Assembly: GCA_030636125.1 (NCBI GenBank)
Contig: DAOVXM010000133.1
Coordinates: 1 to 7,014, forward strand
DNA length: 7,014 nt
Direction of reading: 5' to 3'
Origin: Chloroflexota bacterium
Lineage (GTDB): Bacteria; Chloroflexota; Anaerolineae; Anaerolineales; UBA4823
The notes under the pieces were generated by a model. It was given only the letters and a program-made list of their open reading frames with translations. It ran no database searches and was not told where the DNA came from. Positions 1 to 6,358 of the stretch are shown here, in pieces. Numbering within the stretch: position 1 is the stretch's first letter; every line of letters starts with the position of its first letter. A program made the position numbers and the translations under genes.

Positions 1-270
1 CTGTACAAGACTTTTAAGGAACTGGCTGAACGCCTTGAGATCCCAGTTGAAATGGAAGTGATGCCTGGTGCCTCAAGTACAGATGCTGACAGCCTACAGG
101 TTGTATCAGAGGGGATTCCCACCATAGTACTGGGAATCCCTATACGTAATATGCACACTCCGGTGGAGATGGTCTGCATGAAGGACATCACCCGCACCGG
201 GCGATTAATCGCTGAGTTCGCTGCCAACCTTGGAGCGGACTATATGGATGAATTGATTTGGGAAGATTGA
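1..270 (+). CDS. M42-family metallo-aminopeptidase, C-terminal part (5' end outside window)
   Basis: The reading frame is open from base 1 and encodes 89 residues before a TGA stop, so this is the C-terminal end of a gene that starts upstream. The fragment reads like the end of an M42 (TET/endoglucanase-like) aminopeptidase: a GASSTDAD segment equals the family's GGTDA-type loop, followed by EGIPTIVLGIP and RNMHTPVEM. The His of MHTPVE (bases 154-156) matches the last zinc ligand of the family. These enzymes are cytoplasmic, form large tetrahedral particles, and remove N-terminal residues from short peptides. The N-terminal HxD, DDR and EE motifs lie outside the window and cannot be checked. 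It is the first of three adjacent M42 paralogues and its sequence is clearly different from the other two. Family call is firm; substrate specificity is unknown. Confidence 0.85.
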   Translation: MYKTFKELAERLEIPVEMEVMPGASSTDADSLQVVSEGIPTIVLGIPIRNMHTPVEMVCMKDITRTGRLIAEFAANLGADYMDELIWED

Positions 271-303
271 TGCTCATAGTAGCATTTAAGCAATTGACTG
301 CTG

Positions 304-340
304 ATCTACCCCTGAGATCGCAATGATCGCAGAGGTAGAT
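304..340. repeat. Imperfect palindrome / strong hairpin in the gap between two M42 genes
   Basis: The 208-base gap between the first and second M42 genes (271-478) contains a 37-base near-perfect inverted repeat. Paired arms are ATCTACC (304-310) with GGTAGAT (334-340), CTG (312-314) with CAG (330-332), and GATC (316-319) with GATC (325-328), around a GCAAT loop; two single-base mismatches interrupt it. No T run follows on either strand, so it is not a standard intrinsic terminator. It could be an RNA stability or processing element, or one copy of a dispersed repeat. The rest of the gap shows no convincing promoter, RNA gene or ORF. Confidence 0.6.
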
Positions 341-478
341 AGAGAAAACAGGGCAGATCTCCGGATTATCCATCTGCTCCGCTTAAGATCAATCCATGTG
401 TGTAATTCCTTGCTAAAACTCTGGAGATCGTGTACTCCACTAAGGTAAGATGCTTTGCGAGTTAAATCAGGCTGAGAT

Positions 479-1561
479 ATGGCTTCTAAAAAACTTATAT
501 CAATCCCGGCAATTGGTAGGTCTCAAATCAGACTCTTAGAGCGTCTGTGTAATGCCTGCGCTGTCTCAGGTGATGAGAGCGAAGTGCGTAAGATCGTGCT
601 GGAGCAGGTCTGTGATCATGCTGATGAAGTAAATGTCGATGCTATGGGCAATGTGCTGGTCACTAAACATGGCTTGGTGAAGAATCGATTGCGAGTAATG
701 TTGGCTGCCCATATGGACGAAGTGGGATTTATACTCATCCATAACGAGGGTAAAGGTTTTTTTCGATTTGAGACCGTAGGTGGGGTGGATAATCGCCAAT
801 TAGCTGGCAAGGCGGTTTGGGTTGGGCGTGAACATGTTCCTGGTGTTATCGGAGCAAAACCGATCCATTTGACCTCAGATAGCGAACTTCGGCAGAATAT
901 TTCCAAGGAATCCTTACGAATCGATCTCGGTCCTGGTAATGGAGGTAAAGTTAAAAAAGGGGATCGCGCTACTTTTTCCACCTCGTTTTCTCGCATAGGG
1001 CCCAGCCTAAGGGCTAAGGCATTGGATGACCGTCTGGGTGTGGCAACGCTAGTTGAGTTGGTAAAAAACACTCCGTCCAACATTGACTTGCTTGCTGCTT
1101 TCACCGTTCAGGAGGAAGTTGGATTGCGAGGGGCTAGCATTGCTGCTTACGCTTTCGATCCGGATATAGCGATCGTTTTGGACTGCACTCCGGCACGGGA
1201 TTTGCCAGCTTCGGATGGTTCGGAGAACACCCGGTACAACACCCGTCTTGGAGCTGGTCCTGCTATTTATGTTGCCGATCGAGCGACTCTCTCCGACCCA
1301 CGCCTGATTCAACATCTGGTGGATACGGCTGAAGATGTCGGAATTCCATTTCAAATCAGGCAACCAGGTGGAGGTGGCACCGATGCAGGTGCAATTCACA
1401 TGCAAAGGGCAGGCATTCCCAGCGTTTCCGTTTCTGTACCTGGTCGTTATTTACATACGACTGCCTCGATTTCCCGTCTCTCAGATTGGAAGAATTCCCT
1501 AGCCTTAGTCTATACGGCCCTGACCCGCTTGACGCCTGATATCCTGGCGTTTGAACGCTGA
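479..1561 (+). CDS. M42-family metallo-aminopeptidase (360 aa)
   Basis: Complete M42 peptidase of normal family length (about 330-370 aa). By alignment to well-studied TET enzymes, the co-catalytic metal site is intact: His78 and Asp80 in AAHMDE, Asp183 in ALDDRLG, catalytic Glu212 and metal-binding Glu213 in QEEVGLRG, Asp235 in VLDCTPARD, and His326 in RYLHTTAS. The PDZ-like dimerisation domain lies at about residues 85-175, inserted in the catalytic domain. There is no signal peptide, so the enzyme should be cytoplasmic and act on short peptides released by proteases. ATG 479 is the first possible start because an in-frame TGA lies at 473-475; the ribosome site (CAGGCTGAG) is weak. Compared with the next gene, the stretch after Asp235 carries a longer loop (residues 240-256). 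Specificity cannot be read from sequence. Confidence 0.93.
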   Translation: MASKKLISIPAIGRSQIRLLERLCNACAVSGDESEVRKIVLEQVCDHADEVNVDAMGNVLVTKHGLVKNRLRVMLAAHMDEVGFILIHNEGKGFFRFETVGGVDNRQLAGKAVWVGREHVPGVIGAKPIHLTSDSELRQNISKESLRIDLGPGNGGKVKKGDRATFSTSFSRIGPSLRAKALDDRLGVATLVELVKNTPSNIDLLAAFTVQEEVGLRGASIAAYAFDPDIAIVLDCTPARDLPASDGSENTRYNTRLGAGPAIYVADRATLSDPRLIQHLVDTAEDVGIPFQIRQPGGGGTDAGAIHMQRAGIPSVSVSVPGRYLHTTASISRLSDWKNSLALVYTALTRLTPDILAFER

Positions 1562-1598
1562 CATTCTGTTTACACCCTCAAAACCAATTCGATATCGC

Positions 1599-1603
1599 AG
1601 GAG
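1599..1603 (+). promoter_or_regulatory. Ribosome binding site of the third M42 gene
   Basis: AGGAG lies five bases before ATG 1609 in the 47-base gap after the second M42 gene. It fixes the start and suggests strong, independent initiation within the same transcript. Confidence 0.75.
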
Positions 1604-1608
1604 CTTTA

Positions 1609-2634
1609 ATGAAGCCTCTCATCAAAAAACTTGTGCACACACCTGGCCCTTCTGGATACGAATCCAAGATCCGTGATGTTATTCATGATGAAATTAAGAC
1701 CTTTGTCGATGAATCTTATGTAGATGCACTTGGTAATTTGATCGCCCGCAAAGGTTCCGGTGATATTGACCAATCGGGGGCTATGGAGACGGGTAATCGT
1801 CACAAGATTATGCTCGTCGCCCATATGGACGAAATCGGGTTGATCGTCACGCATGTCGACGAGAATGGATTTGCCCGTTTTACTACCATCGGTGCCGTAA
1901 TTCCCTTTTTACTACCCGGCGGACGAGTCGAGTTTCTGAATGGGTCGGAGGGTGTGATTGGATTAGAACGCCTGCGAAGACCGAGAGATGTTATCACGAT
2001 CGAGCAGATGTTTATTGATCTGGGAAATACTAGCCGTAAGGATTGCCCTGTGCGGATAGGGGATGTGGCCGTTTTCGAGCGCTCTTTCACAGAATTAGGC
2101 GACAGATTAGTCTCTAAGGCAATGGATGACCGTATTGGCGTCGCAGTTCTTATTAAAACTATTCGCCAGTTGGAAATGACTCCTCATGAAATATACTTTG
2201 TGTTTAGCGTACAGGAAGAGGTAGGTGTACGGGGGGCGACCACTGCCGCCTTTGGAATAAACCCGGACTTAGGCCTGGCGGTTGATGTAACTGGCACAGG
2301 TGATACGCCAAAAGGTATTAAAATGGAAGTGCGTTTAGGTCAAGGACCGGCGATTAAGGTGCGCGACGGTAAGATGCTGGCCGACCCGCGCGTTGTGGAC
2401 TGGATGGTGCGTACAGCTGAGGACGCCCGGATTCCTTTCCAGTATGAAATTTTGGAGCGTGGCAGCACCGATGCCCGAGCCATCCAAATCACTAGAGCTG
2501 GTGTTCCAGTGGGTGGTTTAACCATTCCTTGCCGTTATGTACATACACCGTCCGAGATGGTTGATTACAATGATATTAATAACGCGGTACGTCTATTGAT
2601 CGAGCTATTAAACCAACCTGTAGAATTAATATGA
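1609..2634 (+). CDS. M42-family metallo-aminopeptidase (341 aa)
   Basis: Third M42 paralogue, complete. The motifs are canonical: His72 and Asp74 in VAHMDEIG, Asp173 in KAMDDRIG, Glu203 (general base) and Glu204 in VQEEVGVRG, Asp226 in AVDVTGTGDTP, and His312 in RYVHTPSEM. The C-terminal GSTDARAIQ loop and IPCRYVHTP block are typical of the family. Residues 50-64 form a small extension (Gly/Asp/Ser-rich) before the first metal motif. No signal peptide is present, so it is cytoplasmic. Given two adjacent paralogues, it probably has a complementary residue preference and could share mixed particles with them, as reported for Pyrococcus TET proteins; both points are inference. Its stop codon overlaps the next start (ATGA, 2631-2634), which suggests translational coupling to the lipoprotein gene. 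Confidence 0.95.
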   Translation: MKPLIKKLVHTPGPSGYESKIRDVIHDEIKTFVDESYVDALGNLIARKGSGDIDQSGAMETGNRHKIMLVAHMDEIGLIVTHVDENGFARFTTIGAVIPFLLPGGRVEFLNGSEGVIGLERLRRPRDVITIEQMFIDLGNTSRKDCPVRIGDVAVFERSFTELGDRLVSKAMDDRIGVAVLIKTIRQLEMTPHEIYFVFSVQEEVGVRGATTAAFGINPDLGLAVDVTGTGDTPKGIKMEVRLGQGPAIKVRDGKMLADPRVVDWMVRTAEDARIPFQYEILERGSTDARAIQITRAGVPVGGLTIPCRYVHTPSEMVDYNDINNAVRLLIELLNQPVELI

Positions 2635-3911
2635 CCTCACAACGCTTGCTTTTGCTACTGTTTATATCGCTGTTTTTTATGGGCTGCACTGGATTGCCCT
2701 TGCCAGGGGATGAACCCACGCTAGAAGTGCTTCCTTCCCCTACGCTTGCTCCTTCTCCCACAGTGGAGCCAACTGCGATCCCCGCGGGTCCTGTGACCCT
2801 GCGCCTGTGGTTACCTCCTGAGTTTGATCCTGATTCCGGTATCCCCGCTGGAGATATACTCCAGGCTCAATTAAATGAATTTGTTAATGAGCATCCTGAT
2901 GTGCGTATCGAGGTTCGTATCAAGGCTCTGGACGGATCTGGTGGGATGCTGGACTCTTTAACCACCGCTAGCGCGGCTGCTCCGTTGACCCTCCCCGATT
3001 TGGTCGCCCTTCCACGTCCTAAATTGGAAGCCGCTGCGCTTAAAGGCTTACTTCGCCCTATCGATGACCTGAGCGATGCGATCAACGACCCGGATTGGTA
3101 TGACTACGCCCGCCAGCTAGGGCGTTTGCAGGATAGTACTTTTGGTTTGCCCTTTGCTGGAGACGCGATGGTTTTGGTTCACCGTACGGCAACAGTTAGT
3201 GAACCCCCGCCCACCTTTGCTTCAGCATTGGAAACCCAGGGTCCATTAGCCTTCCCAGCCGCTGATCCCCAGGCTCTCTTTACATTGGCTCTTTATCAGG
3301 CTGCTGGTGGTCTGTTATTAGACGATCAGGGGCGTCCTTTCCTGGATACTGATACTTTGACCGATGTGCTCACCTTCTACCATGATGGGGCAACGATTGA
3401 GCTAATGCCTTTTTGGCTGACTCAATACGAGATGGATGAACAATCCTGGGGAGCTTTTTCAGAACACCTCGCCGAAATGGTTATCACATGGACCACTCGT
3501 TACCTGGACGGAACAGAATCCGACACCGGAGTAGCCCATATCCCCACCTCTGATGGGGTACACTTTACCTTGGGGGATGGATGGGTGTGGGCATTAGTTA
3601 GTCCAACCCCCGAACACCAAGAATTAAGTGTGGAATTAGCTGAATTTCTGACGAGAAGCGATTTCCTGGCTGAGTGGACCTCAGTGACCGGGTATCTGCC
3701 CCCACGACCCAGCGCTCTGGCAAATTGGGAACCTATTCCTTTGCGCACTTTAGTTAACCAGATATCTTTGAGTGCCCAGCTAATTCCATCATCCGATGTT
3801 TTGACCAGCCTGGGACCACCTTTGGAAGAAGCTACCGTACAGGTATTAAAATTGCAGATTGATCCCCGCGCTGCAGCTGAAGAGGCAGCCGGAAGCCTAT
3901 CTGGACCTTAA
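2631..3911 (+). CDS. Extracellular solute-binding lipoprotein (ABC-type, family 1-like)
   Basis: A 426-residue exported lipoprotein. Residues 4-18 are a hydrophobic signal segment ending in a lipobox FMGC with the lipidated Cys at 19. Residues 20-53 form a Pro/Thr/Ser-rich linker (for example PSPTLAPSPTVEPT). The remainder is a periplasmic-binding-protein fold: strand VTLRLWLPPEF at 55-65, VRIEVRIKA at 91-99, LPDLVALP at 121-128, FGLPFAGDAMVLVHR at 171-185 (the usual 'PfaGd..vL.yR' hinge block), and GDGWVWALVSPTP near 315-327, followed by a helix and GYLPPRPSAL. It resembles sugar-type binding proteins, but ligand residues cannot be assigned. The gene overlaps the preceding M42 gene by four bases and has little ribosome-site sequence of its own, consistent with coupling. 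No permease or ATPase gene follows, so it is an orphan binding protein here. Confidence 0.85.
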   Translation: MTSQRLLLLLFISLFFMGCTGLPLPGDEPTLEVLPSPTLAPSPTVEPTAIPAGPVTLRLWLPPEFDPDSGIPAGDILQAQLNEFVNEHPDVRIEVRIKALDGSGGMLDSLTTASAAAPLTLPDLVALPRPKLEAAALKGLLRPIDDLSDAINDPDWYDYARQLGRLQDSTFGLPFAGDAMVLVHRTATVSEPPPTFASALETQGPLAFPAADPQALFTLALYQAAGGLLLDDQGRPFLDTDTLTDVLTFYHDGATIELMPFWLTQYEMDEQSWGAFSEHLAEMVITWTTRYLDGTESDTGVAHIPTSDGVHFTLGDGWVWALVSPTPEHQELSVELAEFLTRSDFLAEWTSVTGYLPPRPSALANWEPIPLRTLVNQISLSAQLIPSSDVLTSLGPPLEEATVQVLKLQIDPRAAAEEAAGSLSGP

Positions 3912-3951
3912 ACCGGCATTTTTGGGGCGGTTAAAGGTTCTGGATGGGGGC

Positions 3952-3976
3952 AAAATGGGCTGAAGAAGCCATTTTT
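3952..3976 (+). terminator. Intrinsic terminator after the lipoprotein gene
   Basis: AAAATGGGCT (3952-3961) pairs with AGCCATTTT (3967-3975) around a GAAGA loop, with one bulged G, and runs directly into TTTTT (3972-3976). It lies about 40 bases after the stop at 3911 and just before the next promoter, so it likely ends the M42-lipoprotein transcript. The A-rich left arm means it could also act on the opposite strand. Confidence 0.6.
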
Positions 3977-4002
3977 ACATAAAAAGTTAACATTTTGCTT
4001 AT

Positions 4003-4031
4003 TTGACGAATTGAACAGGCAGTGATATTAT
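4003..4031 (+). promoter_or_regulatory. Sigma-70-type promoter with extended -10 for the M23 peptidase gene
   Basis: TTGACG (4003-4008), a 17-base spacer and TATTAT (4026-4031), with TG at 4023-4024 giving an extended -10 (TGATATTAT). Each box has one mismatch to consensus. Transcription should begin near 4037-4039, which leaves a leader of only about a dozen bases before ATG 4051. Confidence 0.75.
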
Positions 4032-4036
4032 TCTAT

Positions 4037-4041
4037 AGGAG
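4037..4041 (+). promoter_or_regulatory. Ribosome binding site that selects ATG 4051
   Basis: AGGAG at 4037-4041 directly abuts the in-frame ATG at 4042, leaving no spacing for that codon, but sits nine bases before ATG 4051. This favours 4051 as the real start. It also lies at or next to the predicted transcription start. Confidence 0.65.
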
Positions 4042-4050
4042 ATGGACCTT

Positions 4051-5286
4051 ATGCCTGACGATAAATCATCCGACGAGATACCAGTCGTGGATGATGACCT
4101 TCCCCAAACCGGTGAGGGACCGGTAATAATCCAGAATCTCGATCAAGCAACGGCTGAGAAAAGCCGGCTTTTAATGTTATGGGAAGGGTTATCCCAGGCA
4201 GGATTGGCGGAAACTGCCCTGCGCTTGGGTACTCACACCTTGTTGATTGCTTTGATCCTGGTTGTAGCCTGGGCCATGCGCAAATTCTATCTATACACTC
4301 CGGTAGAAAATGCTCCGTACGAGGCTGCTTTCGCTGCACCTTTACCTACGCCCACACCGACACCCATTCCACCTCAACTTCCCCCTTATCAAGCTCAGTT
4401 GACATATCTATACGGAATCCCGCGCTTGGCAGAACTGCATACCACTGTGCCTACTCGCCCGCGCCAGGAAGTGGTCAAGTACACGGTTCAGAAGGGCGAT
4501 ACGATCTTTGGTATCGCTGAAAAATTCGGCTTAAAGCCTGAAACTATTTTTTGGGGAAACCAATATGTTCTGGGTGATAACCCCCACAATTTGAGTCCTG
4601 ACCAAGAGCTGAACATCCTGCCCACAAACGGCACATATTACGAATGGCAGGCTGGAGATGGGTTAAACGGTGTCTCTAAGTTCTTTGGCGTAACGCCGGA
4701 AGAAATTACCAATTATCCAGGTAACGATCTCAACCCTGATGAGATCGGTGACTTAGCTCGCCCCAATATTGAACCCGGTACCTGGTTGATTATCCCTGGT
4801 GGCACCCGGGAGTTCGTTACCTGGAGCGCACCGGTTATCCCGCGCGATAATCCGGGCGTCGCCAAGGTACTTGGCCCTGGGGCATGTGGCGCTGTCGCAG
4901 ATGGGGCCATAGGGATTGGGGTTTTTATCTGGCCGGCGAACAACCACTTCATTTCCGGTTTTGATTACTCGCCTGCTACGAACCACCACGCTATTGATAT
5001 TGATGGTGACCTGGGTGATGCTATTTATGCAGCCGATAATGGTGTGGTGGTATACGCTGGATGGAACAACTGGGGTTATGGCAATGTTGTCGTCATCAAC
5101 CATGGTAATGGGTGGCAAACCCTCTATGCTCATCTCAGCACTTATAATGTCGGTTGTGGGCAAAGCGTGTGGCAGGGGACGGTCATTGGGGCTTTCGGTA
5201 GCACTGGCAAGTCCAGCGGCCCGCACCTGCACTATGAAATGATGTACAATGGCACCAAGGTGAACCCCTGGGATTACCTGCCCTAA
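4051..5286 (+). CDS. Membrane-anchored LysM / M23 family metallopeptidase
   Basis: A 411-residue protein (414 if ATG 4042 is used; the ribosome site argues for 4051). In order: an acidic cytoplasmic N-terminus of about 60 residues, one membrane helix at about 62-77 (LLIALILVVAWAM), a PTPTPTPIPP linker at about 100-108, a LysM domain at about 142-191 (YTVQKGDTIFGIAEKFGL), a second diverged LysM-like repeat at about 196-250 (EWQAGDGLNGVSKFFGV ending in WLIIPGG), and a C-terminal M23 domain from about 290. The zinc and catalytic residues are present: His312 and Asp316 (HHAID), His361 (LYAHLS), His392 and His394 (GPHLHYE). It should sit in the membrane with the enzyme outside, bind glycan through LysM and cleave peptidoglycan cross-bridges. 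Two Cys (279 and 369) could form a disulfide. It is a single-gene unit with its own promoter and terminator. Confidence 0.92.
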   Translation: MPDDKSSDEIPVVDDDLPQTGEGPVIIQNLDQATAEKSRLLMLWEGLSQAGLAETALRLGTHTLLIALILVVAWAMRKFYLYTPVENAPYEAAFAAPLPTPTPTPIPPQLPPYQAQLTYLYGIPRLAELHTTVPTRPRQEVVKYTVQKGDTIFGIAEKFGLKPETIFWGNQYVLGDNPHNLSPDQELNILPTNGTYYEWQAGDGLNGVSKFFGVTPEEITNYPGNDLNPDEIGDLARPNIEPGTWLIIPGGTREFVTWSAPVIPRDNPGVAKVLGPGACGAVADGAIGIGVFIWPANNHFISGFDYSPATNHHAIDIDGDLGDAIYAADNGVVVYAGWNNWGYGNVVVINHGNGWQTLYAHLSTYNVGCGQSVWQGTVIGAFGSTGKSSGPHLHYEMMYNGTKVNPWDYLP

Positions 5287-5319
5287 AAATTCATAGCACT
5301 ACTAGATAAAAATATTTTC

Positions 5320-5352
5320 GGCTCCGCCTCGATCCTCGGGCGGAGCCTTTTT
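5320..5352 (+). terminator. Strong intrinsic terminator between convergent genes
   Basis: GGCTCCGCC (5320-5328) pairs perfectly with GGCGGAGCC (5339-5347) across a ten-base loop and is followed by TTTTT (5348-5352). It terminates the M23 gene 34 bases after its stop. Read on the minus strand the same hairpin is followed by GAAAATATTTTT, a poorer tail, so it may also stop arsM read-through. The rest of the gap (5287-5417) shows nothing else. Confidence 0.9.
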
Positions 5353-5417
5353 AGATCTATTCATCCTGGGGTTGAAATGGCAGAGATCTCTTTGTGCAGG
5401 TGATGGATATACCTATC

Positions 5418-6269
5418 TCAGTTTGAGGGCTTGTATGTCGTAATCTTGGCGCTGAACACGGTTTTTTCCAATGCTTCGCCTGGAATATTACTGATGTCAA
5501 CACTTTCACCCAGCTCATCCAGGGCCTGGTCGACCATTTCGCGAGACAGGTAAACCGGGGTAAGCTTCACATCGATGAAACCAGCTGCTTCTATGGCTGC
5601 TATATAATCACTTACATCGAGTGCTCCGGCGATACAACCTGCCCAAGCGCTCAAGCTGTTTTTGATCGCCTCCGGTAACGGGCCATCCGTAACGATATCC
5701 GAGACGGAAAGTTTGCCTCCGGGCTTCAAAACGCGAAAGGCCTCACGAAATACCTGGGATTTATCCGGGCTCAGGTTGATCACACAATTAGAGATGATCA
5801 CATCAATTGTCTTGTCGGCTATTGGTAAATGCTCGATTTCTCCCAGGCGGAATTCCACGTTTTCAGCACCCATTTTTTCTTTATTGCTTCGTGCTTTATC
5901 TAACATAGCGGGTGTCATATCCACGCCAATCACGCTTCCGGTCGGGCCAACTTGTTTTGCCGCCAGGAAACAATCGATCCCACCTCCTGAGCCGAGGTCT
6001 AGTACCGTTTGACCGGGTTCTAAGGCAGCTAAGGTGACAGGATCGCCGCATCCCAGCGATAGCCCCGTTACCTCCGCCGGGAGGTTTACCGCTTCAGGGT
6101 CTTCGTAGAATTCCACGAAACTAGTTGCTTCTGATGGGCTGCAGCAGTCAGATTCCGATGGGCCGCTGCAACAAGTCGCCATCGAGTCTGGAGTGAAGTT
6201 GGTCGCGATCCCTCCATAGTGCTCTCTCACTTGGGTGCGAATTTCTTGTTCGCTTTCATTTTTTTTCAT
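5418..6269 (-). CDS. arsM: Arsenite S-adenosylmethionine methyltransferase ArsM
   Basis: A 283-residue cytoplasmic methyltransferase that transfers methyl groups from S-adenosylmethionine to trivalent arsenic. The Rossmann-fold SAM site is clear: VLDLGSGGGIDCFLAA (89-104), acidic GVDMT (115-119), and the SNCVINLSPDK block (160-170). The three cysteines that hold As(III) in characterised ArsM proteins appear to be Cys74 (SLGCGDP), Cys162 (SNCVINL) and Cys212 (AGCIAGAL). Two Cys pairs, 33/34 and 42/43, lie in the N-terminal segment as in many bacterial ArsM. The frame extends to 6422, but that adds 51 unrelated residues and overlaps arsR; ATG 6269 has AAGGAG nine bases upstream and is the start. 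It lies 76 bases downstream of arsR, in the same direction. Confidence 0.96.
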   Translation of the reverse strand: MKKNESEQEIRTQVREHYGGIATNFTPDSMATCCSGPSESDCCSPSEATSFVEFYEDPEAVNLPAEVTGLSLGCGDPVTLAALEPGQTVLDLGSGGGIDCFLAAKQVGPTGSVIGVDMTPAMLDKARSNKEKMGAENVEFRLGEIEHLPIADKTIDVIISNCVINLSPDKSQVFREAFRVLKPGGKLSVSDIVTDGPLPEAIKNSLSAWAGCIAGALDVSDYIAAIEAAGFIDVKLTPVYLSREMVDQALDELGESVDISNIPGEALEKTVFSAKITTYKPSN

Positions 6270-6278
6270 TGGATCCTG

Positions 6279-6284
6279 CTCCTT
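6279..6284 (-). promoter_or_regulatory. Ribosome binding site of arsM
   Basis: AAGGAG on the minus strand, nine bases before ATG 6269. It decides against the longer frame that begins at 6422. Confidence 0.8.
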
Positions 6285-6304
6285 TTGATTGGATAGATAT
6301 ATTG

Positions 6305-6320
6305 ACATATTTCGATATGT
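6305..6320. promoter_or_regulatory. Candidate ArsR operator in the arsM leader
   Basis: ACATATTTCGATATGT is a 6-4-6 perfect inverted repeat in the arsR-arsM gap. Its half TCGATATGT (6312-6320) recurs upstream of arsR at 6695-6703 and, inverted, at 6651-6659 over the arsR start. Repetition only around these two genes suggests a binding site for the local regulator; this is inference. Confidence 0.45.
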
Positions 6321-6326
6321 TTTCTC

Positions 6327-6358
6327 AAAAAAAGAGCTTCTCGAGTTACCTGCTCTTT
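6327..6358 (-). terminator. Intrinsic terminator or attenuator between arsR and arsM
   Basis: On the minus strand AAAGAGC (6358-6352), within the last arsR codons, pairs with GCTCTTT (6337-6331) over a 14-base loop, followed without a break by a run that makes seven T in total (6333-6327). The stem straddles the arsR stop codon (6348-6346), so ribosomes finishing arsR would mask its left arm. It probably reduces read-through into arsM. Confidence 0.55.

Noticed and set aside
52..270. A complete 72-residue gene starting at ATG 52
   Set aside because: The frame is open to base 1 and the sequence is the C-terminal end of an M42 peptidase, so ATG 52 is an internal Met.
188..373. 61-residue minus-strand open frame in the first gap
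   Set aside because: Overlaps the M42 C-terminus and the 304-340 palindrome; no start signal or recognisable feature.
616..1104. 162-residue minus-strand open frame opposite the second M42 gene
   Set aside because: Shadow of a gene with all family motifs; composition is low-information with no recognisable motif.
3905..3936. Stem around TTAA/CCG and CGG/TTAA just after the lipoprotein stop
   Set aside because: Short, bulged stem without a T run; the hairpin at 3952-3976 is the better terminator.
4753..5232. 159-residue minus-strand open frame opposite the M23 domain
   Set aside because: It is antisense to a well-supported catalytic domain, shows no recognisable domain and has no ribosome site I could defend.
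6305..6345. Separate minus-strand promoter for arsM inside the arsR-arsM gap
   Set aside because: TTGAGA at 6328-6323 is a fair -35, but no acceptable -10 lies 16-18 bases downstream.
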